A model generated the notes under the pieces. It did no database searches, was not told where the DNA came from, and worked only from the letters and a program-made list of their open reading frames with translations. Source: Litorimonas sp947503715 (GTDB lineage Bacteria > Pseudomonadota > Alphaproteobacteria > Caulobacterales > Maricaulaceae). Taken from it: a stretch of DNA of 64,000 nucleotides. This document shows positions 30,082 to 38,863 of the stretch, piece by piece; position 1 is the stretch's first letter; each line of letters begins with the position of its first letter. The stretch covers positions 868,001 to 932,000 of the forward strand of contig NZ_CP189850.1 in the NCBI RefSeq assembly GCF_050271975.1. The letters are read 5' to 3'. Both the position numbers and the translations under genes were made by a program.

Positions 30082-31877
30082 CGGTTTAATTGCGCGGCAA
30101 TCTCTGCCTGGACTTTGATGGTCTGCGCCAGTAGGACCTGTGCGAAGCCTTTGGCCTGCGGGTCATTGCGCAGGCTCGCCGCACCGCCGCCGCCGAGGGC
30201 GCGGTCCATGAGGAAATTGATCGCGCGGGAACCGGGCAGATAGAAGCGTTCGATCTCTGCCTCATCTTCCATGAAATGCGCCATGGTTTTCGCGACAAAT
30301 TCCGGGGTCAGAGCGGACCAGAGCGCTGACACATATTCCGCGTCCCGTGCGATAATGCCGATATTCCCCTTATCTCCCTTATCGCCGGATCGCGCCCAAG
30401 CGAGGTCTTCGACGGTGACCTCGACATCACCGGACACAGGTTCCGGTGTGGCTGGCCGCTGTGGATTTGGCGCAACTTCGAAGACGGCATCCTGATATGT
30501 TGTCACCTCCCCGTCGACATCTATCTTTGCTGTAATCTCAGCCTTCGGCGTGAGATAGGAAAAGAGCCGCACAACAGGCGAAGGCCGCGGACGCCCCGCC
30601 CCCGTAAAGGCCGAGAGGCCCGGCGGTGTTGCGAGAAAGACGCCCGTCATTTCTTTGAGGAAAATCCCCACACCTTTGGCCTCGGGATGTTTCACTGCAA
30701 TTTTTAAGACGGCCTCAGAGGCGTCAATCTCCACGCCCATTTGTGACCCGCCGCCAATGATTTCCTGACTGATTTCTGTAAATTCACCGAGGTTCGAAGC
30801 GCGCAAAACTCTTTCGGCGCGTTTGATGGCGGCATCGCCAAAGGCTTTCGCCTTGGCGGTTGAGCGGTTACCGTAAAAGGTCAGATATTGTCCCGCGCGA
30901 AACCCGTCCGCATAGGTCAGGCAGGTTTTATAATGGGTCGGCGCGGCGCGGCCTTTGGCGGGGCTGACGTAAACGCGATCTTTGCCCTGTTGCTTGATCA
31001 CGACATCGGAGAAATCACACGTCACATCGGGTAGGAGATAGCTCTGCGGGTCGCCAATTTCGTAAACCATCTGTTCGCTGACAGTGCCAACACTGACAAG
31101 TCCTGTCGTGCCGGAGGGCTTTGTCGTGATGAAACTCCCATCCGCGCTAACCTCCGCGATGGGATAGCCGATCTCTGCGATATCTCCCGCCAATTCCCAA
31201 TCGGTGAAATTCCCGCCTGTAGTCTGTGGGCCGCATTCCAGAATATGTCCGCAGAGCGAACCACTCGCCAACAAGTCCCAATCCTGCGCGCCCCAGCCGA
31301 ACTCATGGATACAGGCACCCAATGTGACGGCACTGTCCACGACACGTCCCGTAATGACGATATCCGCGCCCGCATCCAAAGCTTTCGCAACGGGAAAAGC
31401 GCCGAGATAGGTGTTCACACTGGCGACTTTATCAAGCTCTGGCAGAGGTGCGCCGGAAAACATATCTGTCGGCGGCGCGGCGGAAATCATGTCCAACTCG
31501 CCCATTCTGTTGTCGCCGGAAATGACAGCCACTTTCAGGTTTAATCCCGCCTCTGCAATAATCGCGCGCACGGCTGCGCCGCAGGCTTCGGGATTTACGC
31601 CGCCCGCATTCGCGATGAGCGTAATGCCCGTCTCCGCAATCTCTTTAATATGAGGGCGGATGACGGCTTCGACGAAATCAGTCGCATAGCCGCCTGTCTC
31701 CGGGTTTTTCGCTTTTGACCGCGCCAAAATCGACATCGTGATTTCGGCCAGATAATCGTAGACGATATAGTCCAAACGGACATCGCCGGAGCGGTGCGCG
31801 GCGAGCAATTGCGGCGTCGCCATGGCGCTCTCGCCCCAATAGCCCGACGCCCCTGCAATATTGACAGTTTTGGTCAT
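30078..31877 (-). CDS. AtuA-like (DUF1446) protein
   Basis: 599 residues. MTKTVNIAGASGYWGESAMATPQLL, IANAGGVNPEACG, VITGRVVDSAVTLG, SGSLCGHILECGPQTTGG and a C-terminal VEDLAWARSGDKGDKGNIGIIAR domain are characteristic of the AtuA family named from acyclic terpene utilisation in Pseudomonas. The biochemical role is unknown; it accompanies degradation of isoprenoid or branched acyl-CoAs. The small C-terminal domain is fused, as usual in the long form. It is first in the minus operon and is divergent from tetR across 139 nt containing two inverted repeats. Confidence 0.88.
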   Translation of the reverse strand: MTKTVNIAGASGYWGESAMATPQLLAAHRSGDVRLDYIVYDYLAEITMSILARSKAKNPETGGYATDFVEAVIRPHIKEIAETGITLIANAGGVNPEACGAAVRAIIAEAGLNLKVAVISGDNRMGELDMISAAPPTDMFSGAPLPELDKVASVNTYLGAFPVAKALDAGADIVITGRVVDSAVTLGACIHEFGWGAQDWDLLASGSLCGHILECGPQTTGGNFTDWELAGDIAEIGYPIAEVSADGSFITTKPSGTTGLVSVGTVSEQMVYEIGDPQSYLLPDVTCDFSDVVIKQQGKDRVYVSPAKGRAAPTHYKTCLTYADGFRAGQYLTFYGNRSTAKAKAFGDAAIKRAERVLRASNLGEFTEISQEIIGGGSQMGVEIDASEAVLKIAVKHPEAKGVGIFLKEMTGVFLATPPGLSAFTGAGRPRPSPVVRLFSYLTPKAEITAKIDVDGEVTTYQDAVFEVAPNPQRPATPEPVSGDVEVTVEDLAWARSGDKGDKGNIGIIARDAEYVSALWSALTPEFVAKTMAHFMEDEAEIERFYLPGSRAINFLMDRALGGGGAASLRNDPQAKGFAQVLLAQTIKVQAEIAAQLNR

Positions 31878-31944
31878 GATGAAAGTGTCCGCATCATTTT
31901 GACCCTGACAGCGGTGCTTGACTCGGGCCGTTTGCTGAATAGTA

Positions 31945-31961
31945 ATTCAAGAAAATTGAAT
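31945..31961. promoter_or_regulatory. Inverted repeat, candidate TetR operator
   Basis: ATTCAA-N5-TTGAAT, perfect, within the divergent gap between the AtuA-like gene and the TetR gene. Outer TGAA/TTCA arms (31936-31939 and 31965-31968) loosely extend it. Confidence 0.5.
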
Positions 31962-31969
31962 ACGCTTCA

Positions 31970-31982
31970 GACTTGTTAAGTC
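31970..31982. promoter_or_regulatory. Second inverted repeat in the divergent promoter
   Basis: GACTT-GTT-AAGTC, perfect, 8 nt after the first repeat and 34 nt before the tetR start. A second operator or half-site is possible. Confidence 0.4.
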
Positions 31983-32016
31983 AAGTCGCAGCAGACCTCG
32001 CGGGAGAGCGATAGAC

Positions 32017-32754
32017 ATGGCATCCGGGCCGGCAGAGACGACACAAAGCGCCTCCGGCTCTGATGCCATGTCACTTTCCAGGCCCGCTCAGACCCGGCAA
32101 TCGCGGGTGCGTCAGAAAGAAGGCGTTATTGTTTCTGCGGCGCGGGAGATCTTCATTGCGAATGGATATGCGCGGACGACGATGGCGATGATCGCGCGGG
32201 AAGCGGGCGTCGCCGACGGAACGCTCTATACTTATTTTGAGAATAAGGACGCTTTGGCGCGGGGTGTCATTTCCGATTTTTATGCCCGCCTGACTGAGAG
32301 TGCGCAATTGGGTGTCGATGCGCGAAAGACAACGCGTCAGAAATTGGAATTCCTTGCGCGCAATCACATTGAATTGGTGATGGAGGAATATGGCATTTTG
32401 GAAATGCTGCCCATCCTGACCTCCAGCCTGTCTGAATATTCGGGCAGTGATATTTACACGCTGAATAAACACTATGTCGGTGTGTTTGATGCGATTATTC
32501 GCGATGGCCGCGCCCGGGGCGATATCGCCGTTGAGAGCAAGGTCTGGATGTTACGCGACATCTTCTTTGGCGCATTGGATCACGGTGCAAAGACGATGAT
32601 GATCCGGTCGAATAAAACGGACACGAAACGCCTGATTGACCAGCTTGTCACAATGATGCTCGGCACGGGCGCAGGCGGCGGCTCACTGGCCGAGCGGATG
32701 GAAGCGGTAGCCGAGCGCATGGAAAGCGCATTAAAACAGGTGGAAGATAAATGA
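32017..32754 (+). CDS. TetR family transcriptional regulator
   Basis: 245 residues. After a disordered 30-residue N-terminus, the helix-turn-helix (about 40-85) reads AREIFIANGYARTTMAMIAREAGVADGTLYTYFENKDAL, classical TetR. The ligand domain is longer than average, with a C-terminal coiled segment (AERMEAVAERMESALKQVEDK). It overlaps the next acyl-CoA dehydrogenase by ATGA and is divergent from the AtuA operon, so it probably represses both operons and responds to an acyl-CoA or similar. Start ATG 32017 after GGGAGAGCG. Confidence 0.93.
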   Translation: MASGPAETTQSASGSDAMSLSRPAQTRQSRVRQKEGVIVSAAREIFIANGYARTTMAMIAREAGVADGTLYTYFENKDALARGVISDFYARLTESAQLGVDARKTTRQKLEFLARNHIELVMEEYGILEMLPILTSSLSEYSGSDIYTLNKHYVGVFDAIIRDGRARGDIAVESKVWMLRDIFFGALDHGAKTMMIRSNKTDTKRLIDQLVTMMLGTGAGGGSLAERMEAVAERMESALKQVEDK

Positions 32755-33932
32755 TTTCTGTTGAAGATTTTGCCATCGAGGCTGAAAAATGGTTTGCGGA
32801 AAACACACCTGCCGCGCCGGATTTTATGCTGCCGCTCACCTTTATGGAGGTCGGCACGGATGAACAGTTTGAGTTCCTCCGAGATTGGCAGCGCAAAGTC
32901 TATGAAGCTGGATTTCTGGGCGCGGCGTGGCCGTCGGAATATGGCGGCGGCGGCCTGACCGACGCGCATCAATCTGCAGTGACAAAGGTGATGCGGAAAC
33001 TGGAAGTCCCGATTATGATGAATACAATCGGGCTCAGTTGGGCGGGCCCCCTCATTCTCGATATTGGATCAGAAGCGCATAAGAAAAAATATATTAAAGG
33101 CATTCTCTCAGCGGATGATATCTGGTGTCAGGGCTTTTCTGAGCCGGAAAATGGTTCTGATCTGGGCAATGCGCAGCTTCGGGCTGTGCGCGATGGTGAC
33201 GACTATGTTCTGAACGGGTCTAAGATTTGGACAACCCACGGGCATTACGCGAAATATATGATCCTGCTGGCGCGGACAAATCCTGACGCGCCGAATAAAT
33301 ATGCGGGCCTCTCCTTCATCCTGACACCGATGGATGTACCCGGGGTGGAGACGCGCAAAATCAGGAAGCTGACGGGTGAGCATGGCTTTACCCAAACCTT
33401 CTTCACGGATGCTCGCGCGCCCGCAGATGGCCTGATGGGCAATGAAGGCGAGGGATGGAAAATCGCCATGCGCACGCTGGAATATGAACGCGGCGCGCGT
33501 GGGGGTCAGGCGGGAGGTTACTCTATAACCGAGCCCGACCCGCTCGCGATTTTGGATCTCGCGCGGGAAACAGGTCAGATCAATGACCCGGTCGTGCAGG
33601 ACGATCTCATTGATTTTATTATTGATGCCCAAACGCTGTCACTCAATCAGAAACGCGCCAAGATCGGCTCGCTCATGCGGGATAAGCCTGCGGGACTTCC
33701 CCTCATGGACAAGCTCGTCAAAACGGAATTTGCGCGGGAAATCAATCAATATGCGCTGACGCTACAGGGGACGCGCGGCGCCTATTATGTCGATGAACCC
33801 AATGCCGTCGATAAGGGCTGGTGGCACCGGAATTATCTGAATGCTTTCTCAGCAACTATTGGCGGCGGGACGTCGCAAATCCAGCGCAATATTATCGGGG
33901 AACACGTCCTCGGCCTGCCTAAGAGCTATTAG
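32751..33932 (+). CDS. Acyl-CoA dehydrogenase, FadE-like subunit A
   Basis: 393 residues. AAWPSEYGGGGLTDAHQ, WCQGFSEPENGSDLGNAQLRA, YVLNGSKIWTTHGHYA and IGGGTSQIQRNIIGEHVLGLP are signatures of the acyl-CoA dehydrogenase branch that includes steroid and isoprenoid degradation FadE proteins. It probably forms a heteromer with the next gene, which begins 2 nt after its stop. Pairs of unequal ACADs forming alpha2beta2 enzymes are known for bulky substrates. ATGA overlap with tetR upstream. Confidence 0.92.
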   Translation: MISVEDFAIEAEKWFAENTPAAPDFMLPLTFMEVGTDEQFEFLRDWQRKVYEAGFLGAAWPSEYGGGGLTDAHQSAVTKVMRKLEVPIMMNTIGLSWAGPLILDIGSEAHKKKYIKGILSADDIWCQGFSEPENGSDLGNAQLRAVRDGDDYVLNGSKIWTTHGHYAKYMILLARTNPDAPNKYAGLSFILTPMDVPGVETRKIRKLTGEHGFTQTFFTDARAPADGLMGNEGEGWKIAMRTLEYERGARGGQAGGYSITEPDPLAILDLARETGQINDPVVQDDLIDFIIDAQTLSLNQKRAKIGSLMRDKPAGLPLMDKLVKTEFAREINQYALTLQGTRGAYYVDEPNAVDKGWWHRNYLNAFSATIGGGTSQIQRNIIGEHVLGLPKSY

Positions 33933-33934
33933 TC

Positions 33935-35056
33935 ATGGATTTAGGATCGCTGGGAATAACCGAAGAGCAAGTCGAGCTCATGGATGTGGCGGAAAATTTC
34001 TGCCGTGAAAAATCCGATATGGCGACGGTCAGAAATCTGCTGGAAGACGTAAACGGGTTCACCCGCGATCTCTGGGATGAGGTTGCCGCGCTCGGTTGGC
34101 TAGGCATCGCGGTTCCGGAGGAATACGATGGCGTTGGCCTCTCTCTGGCTGAGGTCGTCCCCGTTGTCGAGCAGATGGGCCGTCGCATGATGGGTCTGCC
34201 ATTTGTGACATCCACAGTGGCGGCACAGGCTATTTTATTCGGTGGGACCGAGGCGCAGAAACAGGACATTCTGCCAAAGATTATAAACGGGGAGGCGGCG
34301 ACGCTGGCGTTGTCCGAGATTAACGGGTCCTATGACCTTACAAATATCGAATGCGAAGCTGTTAGGACGGCGGAGGGATTCAAACTGTCCGGGACAAAAA
34401 TCCTCGTCCAAAATTTAGACATTGCGGGTTGGATTGTTTTGAGCGCGAAGCTGGACGGGAGTCCGGCGGTCTTTGTCTTTAATTACAATTTAATTAACGC
34501 CACCCAGATGCGCCGAGAAAAGCTGATTGATGAGACGAAACGGTCTTATGAGCTAAATCTCGACGGATTGGTTCTGCCGGAAACGGCCTTGATGGACCTA
34601 GACAAGACGGCAGTTACACTCGACCGTATCGATCTCGTCGCCAATCTGCTCGGCAGTGCGGAAATGGTCGGCGGGGCGCAGGCCTGTATTGATTATACCG
34701 TGGACTATCTCACGACGCGCAAACAATTCGGGAAATTGATTGGGTCCTATCAGGCGCTGAAACATCCAACCGTGGACGCCTATATCGGCTATGAAAAAGC
34801 GCGGTCCCTGCTTTATGCGGCGGCCAACTCCTTCGAGGATCAGGGGCAGGGCGAAGTGGCCACGCGCATGGCGCGTGTCGCGGCGGGGCGCGCGCTGTCT
34901 TATGCGGCGGACCGGTCCATCCAATTTCACGGCGGGTTTGGCTTCACCTATGACTGCGACGCACAACTCTATCGTCGCCGCGCGATTTTCCATGACAGTC
35001 AATTTGGTGACGCCCGCTGGCACAAGGCGAAATTGGCAAAAATCTTATTTAATTAG
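33935..35056 (+). CDS. Acyl-CoA dehydrogenase-like subunit B
   Basis: 373 residues. ALGWLGIAVPEEYDGVGLSLAEV, LDRIDLVANLLGSAEMVGGAQ, DYLTTRKQFGKLIGSYQALKHPTVDAYI and IQFHGGFGFTYDCDAQLYRRRA are ACAD signatures, but the middle domain (substrate and FAD contacts) is divergent and the C-terminal IGGGT-type FAD/adenine motif of the partner is absent. That fits the non-catalytic or half-site subunit of a heteromeric ACAD. The partner claim rests on spacing and divergence and is inference. Confidence 0.88.
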   Translation: MDLGSLGITEEQVELMDVAENFCREKSDMATVRNLLEDVNGFTRDLWDEVAALGWLGIAVPEEYDGVGLSLAEVVPVVEQMGRRMMGLPFVTSTVAAQAILFGGTEAQKQDILPKIINGEAATLALSEINGSYDLTNIECEAVRTAEGFKLSGTKILVQNLDIAGWIVLSAKLDGSPAVFVFNYNLINATQMRREKLIDETKRSYELNLDGLVLPETALMDLDKTAVTLDRIDLVANLLGSAEMVGGAQACIDYTVDYLTTRKQFGKLIGSYQALKHPTVDAYIGYEKARSLLYAAANSFEDQGQGEVATRMARVAAGRALSYAADRSIQFHGGFGFTYDCDAQLYRRRAIFHDSQFGDARWHKAKLAKILFN

Positions 35057-35091
35057 TTTCTATCTTTCTTTTGTGCCGTTAGGGTTTCCGT

Positions 35092-36276
35092 ATGACACAA
35101 GACACACGCGGACCGTCCATTCCTCGCGATAAAGCGGATAACTTTACCCAAGGGGCGATTCAGTCCCGCCTCGACTTTATACAGGCGCAGACAGGCACGG
35201 CTCTGAAACATGTTCCGCAAACGAGTCAGGACCCCGCGCAGCTCCCCGGAAATTTAGAAAACCCGATCGGCGCGGCGCAGGTTCCCTTGGGTTTGGCAGG
35301 CCCTATCAGAATTAATGGCGAACACGCGCAGGGTGATTTTTATGTGCCGCTTGCGACGACTGAAGGGACTCTCGTCGCCAGCTATTCCCGGGGCATGCGT
35401 ATTCTGTCGGAAGCGGGCGGTGTGAAGACAACTGTGGTTGAACGTTACATGCAACGCGCCCCTGTATTTCATTTTGCAGATGCCCGCGCCGCGCGCGCGT
35501 TTCGGGATTGGTTCAAGGCCAATTGGCTGGAAATCAAAGCGGCGGCAGAGAGCACAACCCGATCCGGGAAATTGTCCCACGTGGAACATTACGGCCTCGC
35601 GAAAATGCATTATACGCGCTTCAACTACACAACGGGTGATGCCGCCGGACAGAATATGTGCGGCAAAGCGACGGACGCGGCGTGCAAATGGATCATGGCG
35701 CATTACGAGGCCGATATTCGATACACGCTGTCCGGCGCAATCGACACGGATAAGAAGCATAGCCAATTAAATACGATCCATTCGCGCGGAGCACGTGTTG
35801 TGGCGGAAGTGACTCTGCCCCGCGATCTCGTCTTGAAAATGACGCGGGCGGATACGCGTGATCTCTACCGCGCGCGGCAGGTTTCCATGATGGGTGGCAT
35901 GCATGCGGGGACATCGAATAATGGCGTCCACGCGGCCAATGCGCTGGCGGCCATTTTCATTGCGACGGGACAGGATGCGGCTAATGTTGCGGAAAGTCAG
36001 GCTGGCCTGACTTATGTCGAATTATTGGAAAATGGCGATCTTTATTGGTCCATTACACTCCCATCCCTTATCGTCGCGACTTATGGCGGCGGGACTGGAT
36101 TGGCGACGCAGCGCGAATGTCTGGAAATGCTGGACTGTTATGGCAGCGGCAAAGTCGCGAAATTTTGCGAGATTGTGGCGGGCACAGTTCTGGCGGGTGA
36201 GATCAGTCTCGCGACCGCCGTCGTGTCGGACGAATGGGTCGAAAGTCACGACGCGCATGGCCGCAATCGCCCGTGA
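35092..36276 (+). CDS. Class I-type hydroxymethylglutaryl-CoA reductase
   Basis: 394 residues, no membrane domain. ENPIGAAQVPLGLAGP (56-71), ATTEGTLVASYSRG with catalytic Glu91, GDAAGQNM (181-188), Lys220/221 in DTDKKHSQLN, GQDAANVAESQ with Asp294, the GGGTGLATQREC segment and a C-terminal SHDAHGRNRP with catalytic His385 cover all the active-site elements. The enzyme interconverts HMG-CoA and mevalonate with NAD(P)H. Most alphaproteobacteria make isoprenoids through MEP, so the enzyme is unexpected; its place after two ACADs suggests catabolism or a dedicated mevalonate route. The stop overlaps the next gene as GTGA. Confidence 0.88.
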   Translation: MTQDTRGPSIPRDKADNFTQGAIQSRLDFIQAQTGTALKHVPQTSQDPAQLPGNLENPIGAAQVPLGLAGPIRINGEHAQGDFYVPLATTEGTLVASYSRGMRILSEAGGVKTTVVERYMQRAPVFHFADARAARAFRDWFKANWLEIKAAAESTTRSGKLSHVEHYGLAKMHYTRFNYTTGDAAGQNMCGKATDAACKWIMAHYEADIRYTLSGAIDTDKKHSQLNTIHSRGARVVAEVTLPRDLVLKMTRADTRDLYRARQVSMMGGMHAGTSNNGVHAANALAAIFIATGQDAANVAESQAGLTYVELLENGDLYWSITLPSLIVATYGGGTGLATQRECLEMLDCYGSGKVAKFCEIVAGTVLAGEISLATAVVSDEWVESHDAHGRNRP

Positions 36277-38090
36277 GGCGACTTGTCTTTGGCTTGGCTG
36301 TTCTTCTGACGGCCTGTACGCCTAATCCTGACACATCGACAGAAATCCAGACCCAGATATCTCTCATTCAACCTGCTACCCCTTTTAGCGGGAAACCTAT
36401 TACACTCGATTTTATAGGTCCGGAAACATCGGAAACGGCTGAGCCCAATCCATTTACCGATATGCGCCTGACGGTTGATTTCACGCAGGGAGATCAAGAA
36501 ATCCAAATACGAGGGTTTTTTGCAGCCGATGGTGACGCGGCCAATACAGGGGCGACCCGCGGAAATATTTGGCGGGCGCACTTTTCTCCGCCTCGCGCCG
36601 GGCTTTGGAATTGGAGCGCACGACTGGAAAGCGGTGAGGGCATCGCGCTGGATTTTGAAGCAAGCGGTACTGCCATCCCCCTTAATATGTCGAGCGGTAG
36701 TTTTGAGGTCACAGACCCCGTCCCGATTTTGCGAACCGAGGGCCAGTATTACCGGTTTTCGGATGGGCGGCGGTTTCTGAAAGGCGGCACGAACTCGCCA
36801 GAAAACCTGCTCGGCTATGTGGATTTTGATGGAACTTACCGCATGGAGACGCAGATGCGCAGCGGCGAAAGCAATGCGACGGACAGGGTGCTGCACAGCT
36901 ATGAACCGCATATTTCCGATTGGCAGGCCGGTGATCCGACCTGGCAGGACGGGAAAGGTAAAGGTCTGATTGGCAGCCTGAATTATCTATCGGATCGCGG
37001 GATGAATGCAGCCTATTTCTTGACCTTTAATATTGGCGGGGACGGCAAAGATGTTTGGCCGTTCCACGCGCCCGATGATTTTACGCGCTTTGATGTGTCC
37101 AAGCTCGAGCAGTGGAATATCGTTTTCGATCATATGATGTCCCGGGGTATCATGATGCATGTCGTCTTGCAGGAGACCGAGAATGAACTGACGATGGATG
37201 CGGGCGAGACCGGACCGGACCGCCAGCTCTATTTTGCTGAACTCATCAGTCGGTTTGCCCATCACCCGGCATTGGTCTGGAATTTGGGCGAGGAGAACGG
37301 CCCCGTTTTCTGGAGGCCTGAAGGGCAGACGGATGATCAGAGGCGTGACATGGTGACGGCGCTGACACAGCTGGACCCCTATGATCATCCCATTGTTTTG
37401 CATACCCATTCTGAACCCGCAGATAAGGATCATATTCTCGACCCACTGCTTGGGTTTAACGGGCTGGACGGCCTGAGTTTTCAAATCAGCAATCGTCGCC
37501 TGGTCAATTCAGAGACGCAGAAATGGGTGGCGAAGTCCAAAGCCGCCGCACAGCCTTGGGTCATGACCATGGATGAAATCGGACATTGGCATACGGGGGC
37601 CCGTACAGATGCTGTCGACCCCACACATGACAGTCTGCGGCGTCACGCACTCTGGGGCCACCTTCTTGCAGGCGGTGCTGGCGTCGAGTGGTACTTTGGC
37701 GGGTTACATGAGGCGAATGATCTGAAATCAGAGGACTGGCGGAAGCGTGAAAACCTCTGGGATCAAACGCGCCACGCGCTTGAATTTTTCGAAACGCATT
37801 TACCCTATTGGGAGATGGTGCCTTGTGCAGGAATCATTGATCGCGCGGATAGTTATTGTTTTGGAAAAGACGGATTATACGCCATTTACTTAATCGAAGG
37901 TGGAACGGGGATTTTGTCCCTGCCTGAGGACAGTGGAATTTGGGAGATTAAGTGGTTCGATCCTGTGACAGGCGGCGTCCTACAAATCGGCACACACGAA
38001 AATGTGACGGCGGGATCCTGGGTCGAGCTGGGTTTTCCTGTGCCGTATGATGGTCGTGACCGCGTGGTCCTGTTAGAGCGAACACCATGA
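36273..38090 (+). CDS. DUF5060-type glycoside hydrolase-like lipoprotein
   Basis: 605 residues from a GTG at 36273 that overlaps the HMG-CoA reductase stop. The lipoprotein signal RRLVFGLAVLLTACTP anchors it in a membrane. An N-terminal Ig-like DUF5060 domain (about 40-130; IWRAHFSPPRAGLWNWSA) precedes a TIM-barrel with FLKGGTNSPENLLGYVDFDG, VWNLGEENGP (acid/base-type Glu) and MTMDEIGHWH (second Glu), followed by a short beta domain. The family includes marine polysaccharide hydrolases; the substrate is unknown. It is translationally coupled on both sides, which is odd for an exported glycosidase behind HMG-CoA reductase. Confidence 0.85.
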   Translation: MRRLVFGLAVLLTACTPNPDTSTEIQTQISLIQPATPFSGKPITLDFIGPETSETAEPNPFTDMRLTVDFTQGDQEIQIRGFFAADGDAANTGATRGNIWRAHFSPPRAGLWNWSARLESGEGIALDFEASGTAIPLNMSSGSFEVTDPVPILRTEGQYYRFSDGRRFLKGGTNSPENLLGYVDFDGTYRMETQMRSGESNATDRVLHSYEPHISDWQAGDPTWQDGKGKGLIGSLNYLSDRGMNAAYFLTFNIGGDGKDVWPFHAPDDFTRFDVSKLEQWNIVFDHMMSRGIMMHVVLQETENELTMDAGETGPDRQLYFAELISRFAHHPALVWNLGEENGPVFWRPEGQTDDQRRDMVTALTQLDPYDHPIVLHTHSEPADKDHILDPLLGFNGLDGLSFQISNRRLVNSETQKWVAKSKAAAQPWVMTMDEIGHWHTGARTDAVDPTHDSLRRHALWGHLLAGGAGVEWYFGGLHEANDLKSEDWRKRENLWDQTRHALEFFETHLPYWEMVPCAGIIDRADSYCFGKDGLYAIYLIEGGTGILSLPEDSGIWEIKWFDPVTGGVLQIGTHENVTAGSWVELGFPVPYDGRDRVVLLERTP

Positions 38091-38863
38091 CCGAAGGTTC
38101 TCTCAGACTGAGCATATTTCTAGGCGTTCTTATTACAATGGTCGCCCTAGAGTCTCTGTTTCCGGCACGTGAGCGTGTTCAAAAACGAAGCTCGCGCTGG
38201 ATCACAAATTTCGGGATGGTCGTGATTGATACGCTGGCCATTCGCATTCTCTTTCCAATTATTGCCGTTGGGGCTGCGCTTTGGGCGGAAAGTCAAGGGC
38301 TGGGTCTGTTTAATGTGACCAACCTCCCCGTCTGGGCGGAGGTCGCGCTCGCCATTATCTGTCTCGATCTGATTATCTATTGGCAACATGTCGCCTTCCA
38401 CCGCATTCCGGTGCTGTGGCGCTTGCATAAGGTCCATCACGTGGACCGCGATCTGGATGCAACATCCGGACTCAGGTTTCATCCCGTGGAAATCGTTCTG
38501 TCCATGTTAATCAAGATGGCGGCGGTCGTCGCACTCGGCGCACCGGTCCTGGCCGTGATTATTTTCGAAATTGCGTTGAATGCGTTTGCGCTTTTCAATC
38601 ATGCAAATGCCCGGCTGCCTAATTGGCTCGAACGCCCGCTGCGGCAAATCCTTGTGACGCCGAAACTCCACCGCATCCATCACTCTGTGATTGAGCGGGA
38701 AACGAATACGAATTTCGGATTTTCCGTCATCTGGTGGGACAAGATATTCCGCACCTATACGGATAAACCAGACGGTAATTTGACGCTGGGTCTGTCTGAA
38801 CACCAAACAGATGCGCCGTCAAAACTCCTCTGGAGTTTGGCGCTGCCCTTCCGGCGCAATTAA
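38087..38863 (+). CDS. Sterol desaturase/fatty acid hydroxylase family membrane protein
   Basis: 258 residues with several transmembrane helices. The three histidine boxes HVAFH, HKVHHVD and HRIHHS bind a di-iron centre. Members hydroxylate or desaturate lipids, carotenoids or sterols using O2. The substrate here could be an isoprenoid lipid, given the HMG-CoA reductase in the same operon, but the family is broad. It overlaps the glycosidase gene by ATGA and is convergent with glmS. Confidence 0.9.
   Translation: MTEGSLRLSIFLGVLITMVALESLFPARERVQKRSSRWITNFGMVVIDTLAIRILFPIIAVGAALWAESQGLGLFNVTNLPVWAEVALAIICLDLIIYWQHVAFHRIPVLWRLHKVHHVDRDLDATSGLRFHPVEIVLSMLIKMAAVVALGAPVLAVIIFEIALNAFALFNHANARLPNWLERPLRQILVTPKLHRIHHSVIERETNTNFGFSVIWWDKIFRTYTDKPDGNLTLGLSEHQTDAPSKLLWSLALPFRRN

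Noticed and set aside
32071..32472. 133-residue minus-strand ORF within tetR
   Set aside because: Shadow of the TetR helix-turn-helix frame.
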